Assembly: GCA_024640405.1 (NCBI GenBank)
Contig: JAHEFB010000004.1
Coordinates: 62,001 to 126,000, forward strand
Source: Alphaproteobacteria bacterium
Lineage (GTDB): Bacteria > Pseudomonadota > Alphaproteobacteria > Rhizobiales > Aestuariivirgaceae
DNA: 64,000 nucleotides
Direction: 5' to 3'
The notes beneath the pieces are model-generated. The model was not told the origin of the DNA, ran no database searches, and saw only the letters and a list, made by a program, of their open reading frames with translations. Of this stretch, positions 26,614 to 36,463 are shown piece after piece (positions within the stretch are counted from its first letter, which is position 1; every line of letters starts with the position of its first letter). The translations under genes were made by a program, and so were the position numbers.

Positions 26614-28434
26614 TCAGTCAGCGAGATCATCCTGAATGTCGTCTTCAATATCTGCCACCTCGTCGGGCGATACCTCCGGATTTGCAGCAAGATCGCGCAC
26701 CTCCAGAATCTCGGCACCCGGAAATTCCCGCAACACAGCCTGCACGTCTTCGCTCTGCCTTGCCCGCCGGAACAGATCGTCGCGACGTTCGCGTTTTTGA
26801 TCGGCAATGGTTTGCCCGGATGTTTCGGATGAAGACACCGATACAATCCACCGGTTCCCCGTCCAGGCTTCAAGGCGGCGCGAAAGCTCATTTGCGATAC
26901 CGGCAGGTGCATCCGGCAAAAGTGAAATTTCAATGCGGCCGGTGCCGACCGACACCGGCAGGACATGCCGTTCCAGCTGCCGCACCAGTTTCACGTCACG
27001 CTTGCTGGAAACGTAAGCAACCATTTCATCGAAGGTGGCAAACCCGGCCGGCCGGGCCGGCTGCTCAACGACGGTGTCATCGGCCTCGGACGAGACCGGT
27101 TTGAGTTGCGCTGCCGCCATAACCGGCGCATGGGTGGCAGGCTGGCTTGCCGGATCAGGGCTGGAGACAGGCGCCCGGGATGCTCCCGCTGCTTCACTCG
27201 CACCGGAGGCTGCAGTTGATACTTTTGTTGCCGGCGCCTTATCCGCGCCGTCAGCCTGCTTTATTATGCGGGCCAGCTGATCAGGCGTTGGCATGTCGGC
27301 AACATGGGCCAACCGGATCAACAACATTTCCGCCGCCATCAGGGCATTGCCTGCCCGTGAAACTTCATCCATGCCTTTCAGCAGCATCTGCCATGTCCTG
27401 GCGAGTACCGGCATGGCCAGTTTTTCGGAATACTCCTTGCCCTTTGTGCGCTCTGCCTGTGACACCGAGGCGTCATCTGCGGCTTTTGTCGACACCTTCA
27501 GTTTGGTGACCCAATGCACAAAGCCGGCAAGATCGGCAATGATCACTTCAGGGTCAGCGCCCAGATTGTACTGTGCCTCCAGCTCATCCAGGGCAGCGGC
27601 AGCATCGCCGCGCACAACCGCATCAAACAGGTCAATAATACGGGCGCGGTCAGACAGACCAAGCATGGATTGCACATCATCTGCCAGCACCTGATCGGTG
27701 CCGTATGCAATGGCCTGATCAAGCAGCGACAGACCGTCGCGAACCGATCCTTCAGCCGCACGGGAAATCATCTGCAAAGCCTCGACATCAGCCTTTACGC
27801 CTTCCAGACCGGCAATTCGCTGAAAATGATCGACCAGCAATCCGGCATCAAGTCGTCGCAGGTCGAATCGCTGGCAGCGCGACAGCACCGTGACCGGGAC
27901 CTTGCGGATTTCAGTCGTTGCGAAAATGAATTTGACGTGTGGCGGCGGTTCTTCAAGGGTTTTCAACAAGGCATTGAATGCGGGCGTAGACAGCATGTGC
28001 ACTTCATCGATGATGTAGACCTTGTAGCGCGCCGAGGCCGGTTTGTATTTCACCGCATCATTTATTTCACGGACATTGTCCACCCCGGTATGGGAGGCTG
28101 CATCCATTTCGATCACATCCACATGACGTGATTCCAGTATGGCATCGCAATGCACGCCTTTCACTGAAAGATCAACAGACGGGCCTGTGTCTTCGCCGCT
28201 TGCCTGAAAGTTCAAGGCCCGCGCAATCAGACGGGCAGTCGTGGTTTTACCAACCCCTCGTACGCCGGTCAGCATGTAGGCCTGCGCAATGCGACCGGAC
28301 GCAAATGCGTTGGTCAGCGTTCTCACCATCGCATCCTGGCCGATCAGGTCTTCAAAGGTCTGCGGACGATACTTGCGCGCCAGCACCCGGTACGGCGGGT
28401 TGGGATTTGTCGTATTTTCTACTGTTTCAGACAT
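26614..28434 (-). CDS. dnaX: DNA polymerase III subunits gamma/tau
   Basis: A 606-residue clamp-loader ATPase. Walker A is GVRGVGKTTTA, Walker B is YIIDEVHMLS, and sensor motifs lie around KTLEEPPPHVKFIFATTEIRKVP. The zinc module of E. coli DnaX (four cysteines) is reduced here: only one cysteine remains in KGVHCDAILESRH. A proline/alanine-rich linker (about 395-465) leads to the C-terminal tau domain, which binds the polymerase core and helicase. I looked for the slippery A-run that makes the short gamma form in E. coli and did not see it. It is the first gene of dnaX-ybaB-recR and lies next to the SRP RNA gene. Confidence 0.97.
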   Translation of the reverse strand: MSETVENTTNPNPPYRVLARKYRPQTFEDLIGQDAMVRTLTNAFASGRIAQAYMLTGVRGVGKTTTARLIARALNFQASGEDTGPSVDLSVKGVHCDAILESRHVDVIEMDAASHTGVDNVREINDAVKYKPASARYKVYIIDEVHMLSTPAFNALLKTLEEPPPHVKFIFATTEIRKVPVTVLSRCQRFDLRRLDAGLLVDHFQRIAGLEGVKADVEALQMISRAAEGSVRDGLSLLDQAIAYGTDQVLADDVQSMLGLSDRARIIDLFDAVVRGDAAAALDELEAQYNLGADPEVIIADLAGFVHWVTKLKVSTKAADDASVSQAERTKGKEYSEKLAMPVLARTWQMLLKGMDEVSRAGNALMAAEMLLIRLAHVADMPTPDQLARIIKQADGADKAPATKVSTAASGASEAAGASRAPVSSPDPASQPATHAPVMAAAQLKPVSSEADDTVVEQPARPAGFATFDEMVAYVSSKRDVKLVRQLERHVLPVSVGTGRIEISLLPDAPAGIANELSRRLEAWTGNRWIVSVSSSETSGQTIADQKRERRDDLFRRARQSEDVQAVLREFPGAEILEVRDLAANPEVSPDEVADIEDDIQDDLAD

Positions 28435-28538
28435 AGCCCGCGCGGATCAATTGTGGATGCAAACTCCATGCAGCCAGATGGTCCCTATCGGCCTTCTTCA
28501 GAAGTTTGCCGGTCTGCCAGCATTGAGCCGCCTATAAA

Positions 28539-28638
28539 GTGGGAGGCTGGACGGGCAACCCGAACCAAACTCACTAGGGCTGCTTCCTTCCGGACCTGAC
28601 CCGGTTGGCGAGCGATGCGTCTGCTGCCAACCTCCCAC
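28539..28638 (-). ncRNA. ffs: Signal recognition particle RNA (4.5S type)
   Basis: On the minus strand the conserved apical loop of bacterial SRP RNA (GGTCAGGTCCGGAAGG followed by AAGCAGCC; complement of 28578-28601) is present. The ends GGGAGG (minus, near 28636) and CCTCCC (near 28541) pair to close the stem, giving about 100 nt. It forms the particle with Ffh that targets nascent membrane proteins. It sits in the 361-bp spacer between dnaX and nudC; ends are approximate. Confidence 0.93.
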
Positions 28639-28795
28639 CCCCTATATCGGACGGAATGCGACTTGATGCAAGGGGGACAGGTTCCACAATTCAGCAAAGG
28701 TCTTGCCAGCCATGCAGGTGCATGGCACACCGGAACCGGTTCCCGGCGACTTTTCCCAGCCGAGCCATACAACAATCAGCAAAGGCCTGAATATC

Positions 28796-29710
28796 GTGAC
28801 CCGAACCCAACCGGCATTTATGGATGGCAATCTTGACCGTTTGTCCGGCCATCGCAGCGAACCGGGGTGGTTTTCAGAAAAACTCAACGCACCGGGTACC
28901 CGTGTAGCGGTATTTACCGCTGACAAGCTGATGGTTCATTCAGGACCAAAGGGCGGCGGTGGCATTGACTGGCGCTCGAATAGGGACCTGCCAGCACTCA
29001 TGGAGGGAACCGAGCCGGTGTTTCTGGGTGTCGATGGTGACGGCATCAACCATTTCGCTGCCCAGGCGGCCGACAACGAGCTTGTTCCCGCAGATGGCAT
29101 GGTTGCGCTTGATCTGCGGTCAGTTGCGCTTCAGGGGTTGATTGACAGCGCCGATCTGGGGTTGGCCGCCCAGGCTCGTGCGCTGTTGCACTGGCACGTT
29201 CGCCACAGGTTCTGCTCAAATTGCGGCGCTGCGACCCGCCAGGATGATGCCGGGTACAAGCGGGTCTGCGATACCTGTTCGGGGGAGCATTTCCCCCGCA
29301 CCGACCCGGTAGCGATTGTTGCCATTACGAGGGGCCAGTCGATGTTGCTCGGCCGTTCGGCGCGGTTTGCCAGCGGTATGTATTCCACACTGGCCGGTTT
29401 CGTGGAGCCCGGGGAGACTGCAGAAGACGCCGCACGGCGCGAGGTATTTGAAGAATCCGGCATCCGGGTCGGTGACGTACGCTATATCATGAGCCAGCCA
29501 TGGCCGTTTCCGGCCAATCTGATGCTCGGCATGGCCGGAGAAGCGATCAGCGAGGAGATCACCCTTGATCCGGATGAACTTGATGATGCGCGCTGGTTCA
29601 GCTTCGACGAGATCATTGCAATGGACCAGGGCAATCATCCTGAGGGATTACAATTGCCACCTGATATCTCAATTGCCCATCACCTGATCAGGCAAATCCT
29701 GGACCTTTAA
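28796..29710 (+). CDS. nudC: NAD(+) diphosphatase (NADH pyrophosphatase)
   Basis: A Nudix hydrolase of about 304 residues in the NudC subfamily. The zinc site is CSNCGAA...CDTCSGEHFPRTDP. The Nudix box GFVEPGETAEDAARREVFEESGI is complete, and the NudC marker SQPWPFPANLM follows it. It cleaves NAD(H) to NMN(H) and AMP, and NudC enzymes can also remove NAD caps from RNA. I favour the GTG at 28796 (AAAGG just upstream), because the family's N-terminal region seems to begin before the ATG at 28820. The stop lies 13 bp from the convergent pheA stop. Confidence 0.92.
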   Translation: MTRTQPAFMDGNLDRLSGHRSEPGWFSEKLNAPGTRVAVFTADKLMVHSGPKGGGGIDWRSNRDLPALMEGTEPVFLGVDGDGINHFAAQAADNELVPADGMVALDLRSVALQGLIDSADLGLAAQARALLHWHVRHRFCSNCGAATRQDDAGYKRVCDTCSGEHFPRTDPVAIVAITRGQSMLLGRSARFASGMYSTLAGFVEPGETAEDAARREVFEESGIRVGDVRYIMSQPWPFPANLMLGMAGEAISEEITLDPDELDDARWFSFDEIIAMDQGNHPEGLQLPPDISIAHHLIRQILDL

Positions 29711-29723
29711 ACAAATCGGCGAT

Positions 29724-30602
29724 TCACGCCGAAGTGTCCATTTGCTTGCGTCGCCTTGCCAGTTCCTCGCGATGCAGTGAACTTTTGTAGACACCCAGCA
29801 CTCGCAGGGAGCTGGTGAAGAAATCCAGTTCTTCCAGCGCAAGGCGAACCGGCCTTTGCTGCGGATGGCCTTCTATGTCGGCATAAAACTGGGCCACGTT
29901 GAAAGATCCGTCGACATATGATTCAAGCTTGATCATGTTGACACCGTTGGTGGCAAATCCGCCCATCGCCTTGAACAGGGCGGCCGGTACGTTTCGGACG
30001 GTGAATATGAACGAGGTGATGACCGGTCCGTCTTCAGGTGATGCGTCATCGGGTTCCGCCGACATGATCACAAACCGGGTTGTGTTGTGGTCTTCATCCT
30101 CGATGTCCGCCCGCATGACCTCGAGGCCGTATATTTCCGCAGCCTTATTGGTGGCTATGACGGCCGTTGAGCGATCTCCTGTCCTGGCAAGATCGGCGGC
30201 AGCTCCAGCCGTATCAACTGCTGCAACCGCCTCCAGCCCCATTTCGGCAATCATTCGGCGGCACTGCCCCAGAGCATGGGTGTGCGAGGTGACCCGTCTC
30301 AAATCTTCCAGTTTGGTGCCCGGCAATACCAGCAGCTGATGGCGCACCCGCAGAAAATGCTCGCCGGTAATGTACAGATCTGATGACGGCATGAGATGAT
30401 GTATGTCGGCCACCCGGCCGGCCACGGTATTGTCTATGGGGATCATGGCCAGATCAGCCTCTCCCGACGCCACGGCAGCGAAAGCATCTTCAAACGTACG
30501 GCAGGCCAAGGGTTCGTGGTCCGGACAGGCTTCCGTGCACGCTATATGTGAATTTGCACCTGGTTCGCCCTGATAGGCAATCTTTTGGCTGTCGGCCGCC
30601 AT
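29724..30602 (-). CDS. pheA: Prephenate dehydratase
   Basis: A monofunctional prephenate dehydratase of about 292 residues: the catalytic domain (IAYQGEPGANSH, RTFEDAF, AMIPIDNTVAGRV, TSHTHALGQCRRMI) and a C-terminal ACT regulatory domain (TSFIFTVRNVPAALFKAMGGFATNGVNMIKLESYVDG). It converts prephenate to phenylpyruvate, and the ACT domain mediates phenylalanine feedback inhibition. The ATG at 30602 (MAADSQKIAYQ) is the family-like start; the longer ORF to 30755 would overlap the divergent cytochrome gene's upstream region. Confidence 0.95.
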   Translation of the reverse strand: MAADSQKIAYQGEPGANSHIACTEACPDHEPLACRTFEDAFAAVASGEADLAMIPIDNTVAGRVADIHHLMPSSDLYITGEHFLRVRHQLLVLPGTKLEDLRRVTSHTHALGQCRRMIAEMGLEAVAAVDTAGAAADLARTGDRSTAVIATNKAAEIYGLEVMRADIEDEDHNTTRFVIMSAEPDDASPEDGPVITSFIFTVRNVPAALFKAMGGFATNGVNMIKLESYVDGSFNVAQFYADIEGHPQQRPVRLALEELDFFTSSLRVLGVYKSSLHREELARRRKQMDTSA

Positions 30603-30786
30603 GATAAAAACTTTCCTAGTCGATCTGATCTGATACAATACCGGGCAGCAGCGCGGCATATGGACACTTTGCGCCTTATAGGTGTTGCGCGGGCGTTTAG
30701 AAACAACTAGTTTCCGCGCCAAATTGGAAGGGGTAAAGTCATTGGGTGGCGGCACCCGATGTCACAGAAGATGGTTGAGGGCTAGC

Positions 30787-31461
30787 ATGTTCGGAATGGA
30801 CACAATGACATTCAACAAGATCGCGGGTGCCGTGCTGGGTGCTGCGCTGCTTGTAATGGGGCTGGGAATCGTGGCGGACGGTGTTTATCACGCCGAAAAG
30901 CCTGAAAAGACGGCAATAAACATCGAGGTTCCGGATACGGAAGGCGACGGCAATGCTGCTGAAGCAGATACGCCGAAAGTGTCGCTTGCCAGCCTGATGG
31001 CGTCCGCGGATGCGGCAAAAGGTGAATCTGCTTTCAAGGCCTGCAAAGCCTGTCATACGGCTGAAGACGGCGGCAAGAACAAGGTTGGGCCAAATCTTTA
31101 CGGAATTGTTGACCACGCAATCGGCGGACGCGACGGGTTTGGCTATTCCGATGCATTGAAAGCCAAAGCATCGGAAAAATGGACTTTTGACAACCTGAAC
31201 GCCTTCCTGGCCAAGCCGAAAGCCTTCATGCCGGGTACCAAAATGAGTTATGGCGGCATGAAAGACGATGCCAAGCGCGCCGATCTGCTGGCTTACCTGC
31301 GGAGCCTGGCTGCAAGTCCGGTTGATTTGCCGGTGGATGCGGCAGGCGCCATGGAGCAGAAGCCCGAAACGGAAACTCAGGCAACCCAACCCAAGGCAAC
31401 AGAAAGTTCAGCAGAACAACCGAAGGCAATGGAAAGTTCCCCGGAACCGCCGAAGGAATAA
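30787..31461 (+). CDS. Membrane-anchored class I cytochrome c (CycM-like)
   Basis: About 224 residues: an N-terminal uncleaved membrane anchor (KIAGAVLGAALLVMGLGIVADGVY), an acidic linker, and a c-type heme domain with CKACH, KVGPNLYGIVDH and the sixth-ligand methionine in GTKMSYGGM. This is the layout of CycM/cytochrome c552, which carries electrons from the bc1 complex to the aa3 oxidase in alphaproteobacteria. The C-terminus holds an unusual tail of about 35 residues with PKATESS-type imperfect repeats rich in Pro, Glu and Lys. It is divergent from pheA and has its own terminator. Confidence 0.9.
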   Translation: MFGMDTMTFNKIAGAVLGAALLVMGLGIVADGVYHAEKPEKTAINIEVPDTEGDGNAAEADTPKVSLASLMASADAAKGESAFKACKACHTAEDGGKNKVGPNLYGIVDHAIGGRDGFGYSDALKAKASEKWTFDNLNAFLAKPKAFMPGTKMSYGGMKDDAKRADLLAYLRSLAASPVDLPVDAAGAMEQKPETETQATQPKATESSAEQPKAMESSPEPPKE

Positions 31462-31511
31462 AACAGCTTTCGCGGAGACTGTTTCCATCACACAATGATT
31501 ACAAAGATTTC

Positions 31512-31540
31512 ACACCGGTAGCCTGCTGCCGGTGTTTTAT
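31512..31540 (+). terminator. Terminator of the cytochrome c gene
   Basis: ACACCGGTAGC pairs with GCTGCCGGTGT (one G-U) and is followed by TTTTATTTT. Confidence 0.8.
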
Positions 31541-31619
31541 TTTGCGCGGGAAATCCCTAGACTTCACATTTATGACGCAACGCTAATGCATTGCTCGATG
31601 CTTTGTTCAGGAGCCTACC

Positions 31620-33476
31620 TTGTTAGATCGCAGAACCCTACTCCAGCTGACTGTCGCGGCAGGTGCCGCAGGCGGGCCCTTCGCAAATTTCGAACGCGCA
31701 CTTGCCCAGACCGCTGACTGGCGGCACGGACTTTCGCTGTTCGGCGACCTGAAATATCCTGCCGGATTTGAAAAATTTGCTTATGTGAATGTTGATGCGC
31801 CAAAAGGCGGGCGGGCCAGGTTATTTTCGGTCGGCACCTTTGACAGCCTCAACCCATTCACCTTCAAGGGCAATGCGACCGGCCTGATCGGACAAACGGT
31901 CGATACCCTTATGACTTCATCGCTGGATGAGGCCAGCTCGGAATACGGGCTGATTGCAGAAGCTGTGAAGATGCCGGAAGATTTTTCTTCGGTAACTTTC
32001 AAACTGCGCGCCGAAGCCCGCTTTCATGACGGCTCGCCGATCACACCGGAAGACGTGATCTGGTCGATGATCGAATTGAAAAAGGCCCATCCAAGATATA
32101 ACTTCTATTACAACAATGTGGTGTCGGGCGAAAAAACCGCTGACAGGGAAGTAACGTTCAGGTTTTCCGAGAGCGGCAATCGCGAACTGCCGCAAATTGT
32201 CGGGCAACTGCCTGTGCTGTCGAAGGCGTGGTGGACCGGCAAGAACGACAAGGGCGAAACCCGCGATCTGACAGCGACCACACTGGAGGCCCCCTTGGGC
32301 AATGGTGCATACAAGGTGGCCAGCGTGAAACCGGGGCGATCCATCACACTAAAGCGAGCCGACGATTACTGGGGCAAAGATCTGCCGGTCAATCGCGGTC
32401 AAAACAATTTCGAAGAGATTTTTACCGCCTACTATCGAGACAACACCGTTGCGCTGGAGGCATTCAAGGGCGACGAGTATGATTTCCGGGCGGAAAACTC
32501 CTCGAAAAACTGGGCCACCGCCTATGATTTTCCGGCCGTCCAGAGAGGCGATGTGATCAAGGAAGAGATCACGCTGAAAAATTCGCAGGGCATGCAGAGC
32601 TTTGCCATCAACACCCGGCGTGAAAAATTTACCGATGCCCGTGTCCGCCAGGCGCTCAACCTGGCCTTCGACTTTGAATGGGCCAACGAAAACCTGTTTT
32701 TTGGTCAGTATGTCCGAACCAACAGCTTCTTTTCGAATTCTGAGCTGGCAGCCACCGGCACCCCCGATGATGCCGAGCTGGCCATACTTGACCCCCTGAA
32801 GGACAAACTGCCACCAGAGGTGTTTACGACCGAGTACACCAATCCGGTCTATGGCTCGCAGAAGAACAAACGCAAAAACCTTCGCGCCGCGGCCAAACTG
32901 TTAAATGAAGCGGGCTGGAAAGTCGACGGCGAGCGAATCCTGCGCAATGCTGGAGGCGACGTATTTTCGATTGAATTTCTGCTGGTGTCACCGTTGTTTG
33001 AACGCATCGTACTGCCGTATGCACAACAATTAAATCTGCTCGGTATCCAGACCAAAGTGCGCACGGTCGACGACAGCCAGTACACCCGGCGCATCCAGAC
33101 ATTCGAGTTTGACATTGTCGTTGGCAGCTGGGGGCAATCGCTGTCACCCGGAAATGAGCAGCGCGATTTCTGGGGGTCGGCATCAGCTGATCGCGATGGC
33201 AGCCGCAATCTGGTCGGCATCAAGGATGAGGCCATTGACCAGTTGATCGACAAGGTGATTTTCGCCAAGGACAGGGCAGAGCTTGTGGCCGCAACCAAAG
33301 CACTCGACCGGGCCCTGTTGTGGAATCATTTCGTGGTGCCGATGTGGCATATACCCTATCAGCGCGTCGCCTACTGGAACCGTTTCGGAAAGCCGGACGT
33401 GCAGCCCGAACATTCCGTCGGTTTCCCCGCCATCTGGTGGTTTGATGAAGCCAGGGCAGCAAAGGTGAAATCCTGA
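31620..33476 (+). CDS. yejA: Peptide-type ABC transporter substrate-binding protein (YejA-like), copy 1
   Basis: A 618-residue SBP family 5 (oligopeptide/microcin C type) protein. The N-terminus carries a twin-arginine-like signal (DRRTLLQLTVAAGAAG), then GLSLFGDLKYP and VNVDAPKGGRARL, which mark the YejA branch. The start is a TTG at 31620, chosen because AGGAG lies about 7 bp upstream. It captures extracytoplasmic peptides or peptide-like compounds for YejBEF. Its stop overlaps the start of a second, homologous binding protein by 1 bp (TGATG). The two proteins share the same plan but differ widely, so they probably bind different ligands. Confidence 0.9.
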   Translation: MLDRRTLLQLTVAAGAAGGPFANFERALAQTADWRHGLSLFGDLKYPAGFEKFAYVNVDAPKGGRARLFSVGTFDSLNPFTFKGNATGLIGQTVDTLMTSSLDEASSEYGLIAEAVKMPEDFSSVTFKLRAEARFHDGSPITPEDVIWSMIELKKAHPRYNFYYNNVVSGEKTADREVTFRFSESGNRELPQIVGQLPVLSKAWWTGKNDKGETRDLTATTLEAPLGNGAYKVASVKPGRSITLKRADDYWGKDLPVNRGQNNFEEIFTAYYRDNTVALEAFKGDEYDFRAENSSKNWATAYDFPAVQRGDVIKEEITLKNSQGMQSFAINTRREKFTDARVRQALNLAFDFEWANENLFFGQYVRTNSFFSNSELAATGTPDDAELAILDPLKDKLPPEVFTTEYTNPVYGSQKNKRKNLRAAAKLLNEAGWKVDGERILRNAGGDVFSIEFLLVSPLFERIVLPYAQQLNLLGIQTKVRTVDDSQYTRRIQTFEFDIVVGSWGQSLSPGNEQRDFWGSASADRDGSRNLVGIKDEAIDQLIDKVIFAKDRAELVAATKALDRALLWNHFVVPMWHIPYQRVAYWNRFGKPDVQPEHSVGFPAIWWFDEARAAKVKS

Positions 33477-35290
33477 TGCGGACTGTAATGGCGAGTGCGG
33501 TGGCGGCATGTCTGATTGCCTCACCGGTATTGGCGGAGCCACGCCACGGCATTTCAGCGTTTGGCGAGCTGGCATTGTCGGCTGGATTCAAGCAACTGCC
33601 TTACGTCAATCCAGATGCGCCGAAGGGCGGGCGCATCACCACACTGGGCACCGAGGGCCGGATAACCTTCGACAGCCTGAACGGTTACATACTGAAAGGT
33701 GTTCCGGCGCAGCAGCTGTCTTTGTTGTTCGACACCTTGATGGTGCGCAATCAAAACGAACCGGATGCGGTGTATGGCCTTGTGGCAAAGACCGCCGATG
33801 TATCGGCTGATAGAATGGCCGTCACATTCAGGCTGGATGAAACAGCTGTGTTTTCTGACGGATCAAAACTGACCGCAGAAGATGTGTGTACCAGCTTCAC
33901 CCTGCTGAAAGACAAGGGTCATCCCAGCTATCAGATATCACTGGGCGATGTGAAGAGCTGCACCGTCGACGCCGCTTATCAGGTAACTTACAGTTTCAAA
34001 GGCTCCAATGTTCGCGACCTGCCGGCAACCGTCGCGCAGTTGCCGATTTTCTCGAAGGCATTTTACGATGCCAATGAGTTTGACAAGACCACGCTGACGC
34101 CGCCTGTGGGGTCTGGTCCATACAAGGTAAAGCAGCTAGGACAAGGCCAGTTCATCACCTATGAGCGGCGCGAGGATTACTGGGCAAAAAACAAGCCGGT
34201 CAATCGCGGGCGATACAATTTCGATGAAATCAAGTTGCTGTACTTCCGCGACAGAACGACCGAACTTGAAGCCATAAAAGCCGGCAATCTGGACTTGCGG
34301 GAAGAATTCACGTCGAAAAGCTGGGCGACGGAGTATGATGTTCCAGCGGTGAAAGAAGGCCGCCTGATCAAGGAAACACTGCCGGATGAACGCGCGTCCG
34401 GTGCGCAGGGGTTTTTCCTGAACATGCGGCGCGAAAAGTTTTCAGACATTCGTGTGCGCAAGGCGCTGGATCTGGCGTTTGATTTTGAATGGACCAACAA
34501 GAACCTGTTTTTTGATGCCTATCAGCGAACCGGTTCGTTTTTTGAAAACTCCGTACTGCGAGCAGCAGCCACACCGACGGAGGAAGAGCTTGCACTGCTG
34601 ACCCCGTTAAAAGACAAATTGCCGCCGGCGACATTCGAGGCCGCCTATGAACCGCCGGTGACCAACGGATCCGGGCAGGACCGCAAACTGTTGCGCCAAG
34701 CCGCCAATTTGTTGAGCGAGGCCGGTTGGGACGTCAAGAACGGCAACCGGATCAACGCGGACGGCAAGCCACTGACTGTGGAGTTTCTGATTTTTGCACC
34801 GACGTTCGAACGAATTATCGGACCTTATGTTCGCAACCTGAAGCTGCTTGGCATAGATGCATCGATCCGCCAGGTTGAAGCTGCGCAGTATCAGGAGAGA
34901 TTGAAGAATTTTGATTTTGACATTGCCGTTCAACGGTTTTCAATGTCCGAAACACCTGGTGTTGAATTGAAGGCGTTTTTTGGTTCAGACAATGCCGAGA
35001 CCCCGGGAAGTTTCAATCTCGCCGGAATAAAAAACAAGGCTGTGGATGCGTTGATTGACGAAATCATGCAGGCCAAGGATCGAAAGACGCTTACGATCGC
35101 AGCGAAAGCCCTTGATAGAACCCTGCGGGCAGAGCAGTTCTGGGTGCCGCAGTGGTACAAGGGCGCACATACGCTGGCCTATTGGGATATATTTGGCAAA
35201 CCTCAGACCAAGCCGCGCTTCGGCCGGGGGGTGTTGGACACGTGGTGGATTGATGCCGCCAAGGCCGCTAGTGTGAAACGTGGCCCTTAG
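33476..35290 (+). CDS. yejA: Peptide-type ABC transporter substrate-binding protein (YejA-like), copy 2
   Basis: A 604-residue paralogue of the preceding protein, with a Sec signal peptide (MRTVMASAVAACLIASPVLA) instead of the twin-arginine type. Shared landmarks are FGELALSAGFKQLPYVNPDAPKGG, the RxxDYW segment (RREDYWAKNKPVNRG) and the RVRKALDLAFDFEWTN region. The two copies arose by an old tandem duplication. The different export signals suggest that one folds before export and the other after. It is followed by yejB after 60 bp. Confidence 0.9.
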   Translation: MRTVMASAVAACLIASPVLAEPRHGISAFGELALSAGFKQLPYVNPDAPKGGRITTLGTEGRITFDSLNGYILKGVPAQQLSLLFDTLMVRNQNEPDAVYGLVAKTADVSADRMAVTFRLDETAVFSDGSKLTAEDVCTSFTLLKDKGHPSYQISLGDVKSCTVDAAYQVTYSFKGSNVRDLPATVAQLPIFSKAFYDANEFDKTTLTPPVGSGPYKVKQLGQGQFITYERREDYWAKNKPVNRGRYNFDEIKLLYFRDRTTELEAIKAGNLDLREEFTSKSWATEYDVPAVKEGRLIKETLPDERASGAQGFFLNMRREKFSDIRVRKALDLAFDFEWTNKNLFFDAYQRTGSFFENSVLRAAATPTEEELALLTPLKDKLPPATFEAAYEPPVTNGSGQDRKLLRQAANLLSEAGWDVKNGNRINADGKPLTVEFLIFAPTFERIIGPYVRNLKLLGIDASIRQVEAAQYQERLKNFDFDIAVQRFSMSETPGVELKAFFGSDNAETPGSFNLAGIKNKAVDALIDEIMQAKDRKTLTIAAKALDRTLRAEQFWVPQWYKGAHTLAYWDIFGKPQTKPRFGRGVLDTWWIDAAKAASVKRGP

Positions 35291-35350
35291 GAACGAATCA
35301 CCCATTTTGCCTTAAGCAAACAACAAACCGAGACCGAAGCGGACGAGTGT

Positions 35351-36463
35351 ATGGGCGCATATATTGCCAAAAGATTTTTGCTGATGATTCCGACGCTGTT
35401 CGGCATCATGTTGATTTCGTTTGCCATTATCCAGTTTGCACCCGGCGGCCCGGTTGAACGCGTACTTGCGCAACTGGCCGGTACCGATGTCGGTGCGACA
35501 GCGCGGATTGGCGGCGGCACCGGCGGCGGCGAGGTTGGCGGCGGGCAGGCAGCCGGAGCCGGCGCAAGTGAGGGCAGCTTCAAGTATCGCGGCGCGCAAG
35601 GCCTCGACCCGGAATTCATCAAGAAGCTCGAACAGCAGTTCGGTTTTGACAAACCGGCGCATGAGCGTTTCTTCATCATGCTCAAGAACTACGCGACGTT
35701 CAATTTCGGGCAGAGCTATTTCCGGGATGTGCCAGTATTGCAACTGATCAAGGAAAAGCTGCCGGTCTCCATATCACTCGGTTTGTGGCTGACGTTTGTG
35801 TCCTATGCGATTTCAATTCCGCTGGGTGTGGCGAAGGCGGTCCGCGACGGTTCAAAATTTGATATCTGGACGTCCGCCGTCATCATTGTGGGATATGCCA
35901 TTCCTTCGTTTCTGTTTGCGATATTGCTGGTCGTGCTGTTTGCCGGTGGGTCGTTCTGGAACATTTTTCCGCTCAGGGGACTGGTGTCAGACAATTTTGC
36001 CGACCTAAGCTGGTGGGAAAAAGTACTCGATTATGCATGGCACCTGGTGCTGCCGCTAACCGCACTGGCGGTGTCATCATTTGCCACCATGACGCTGCTG
36101 ACGAAAAACTCGTTCCTGGACGAAATCAAGAAGCAGTATGTGACCACAGCCCGTGCCAAGGGGCTGACTGAAAAACGGGTGCTGTATGGCCATGTGTTCC
36201 GCAATGCCATGCTGATCGTGATAGCTGGTTTTCCGGGAGCATTTATTGGTGCGTTCTTTGCCGGGTCGCTGCTGATTGAGCAGATTTTCTCGCTGGACGG
36301 CCTTGGTTTGCTCGGCTTCGAAGCAGCCGTTAATCGGGATTACCCGGTGGTGTTTGCCACCTTGTATATTTTCTCCCTGCTCGGGCTGATCATGAACCTG
36401 GTGACCGATCTGGTCTACACCTGGATTGATCCGCGCATCGATTTTGAATCCCGTCAGGTGTGA
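35351..36463 (+). CDS. yejB: Peptide ABC transporter permease YejB
   Basis: A 370-residue permease with about six membrane helices and the binding-protein-dependent transport signature ([31 protein letters not shown]). A periplasmic insertion between helix 1 and helix 2 is unusually rich in glycine and alanine (about residues 50-75, with [13 protein letters not shown]), followed by [18 protein letters not shown]. YejB and YejE form the inner-membrane channel for peptides or microcin C-like compounds. Its stop overlaps the yejE start region by 4 bp. Confidence 0.93.
   Translation: MGAYIAKRFLLMIPTLFGIMLISFAIIQFAPGGPVERVLAQLAGTDVGATARIGGGTGGGEVGGGQAAGAGASEGSFKYRGAQGLDPEFIKKLEQQFGFDKPAHERFFIMLKNYATFNFGQSYFRDVPVLQLIKEKLPVSISLGLWLTFVSYAISIPLGVAKAVRDGSKFDIWTSAVIIVGYAIPSFLFAILLVVLFAGGSFWNIFPLRGLVSDNFADLSWWEKVLDYAWHLVLPLTALAVSSFATMTLLTKNSFLDEIKKQYVTTARAKGLTEKRVLYGHVFRNAMLIVIAGFPGAFIGAFFAGSLLIEQIFSLDGLGLLGFEAAVNRDYPVVFATLYIFSLLGLIMNLVTDLVYTWIDPRIDFESRQV

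Noticed and set aside
26614-28434. Programmed frameshift site in dnaX for the gamma subunit
   Set aside because: I looked for an A-run slippery sequence with a downstream hairpin and did not see one.
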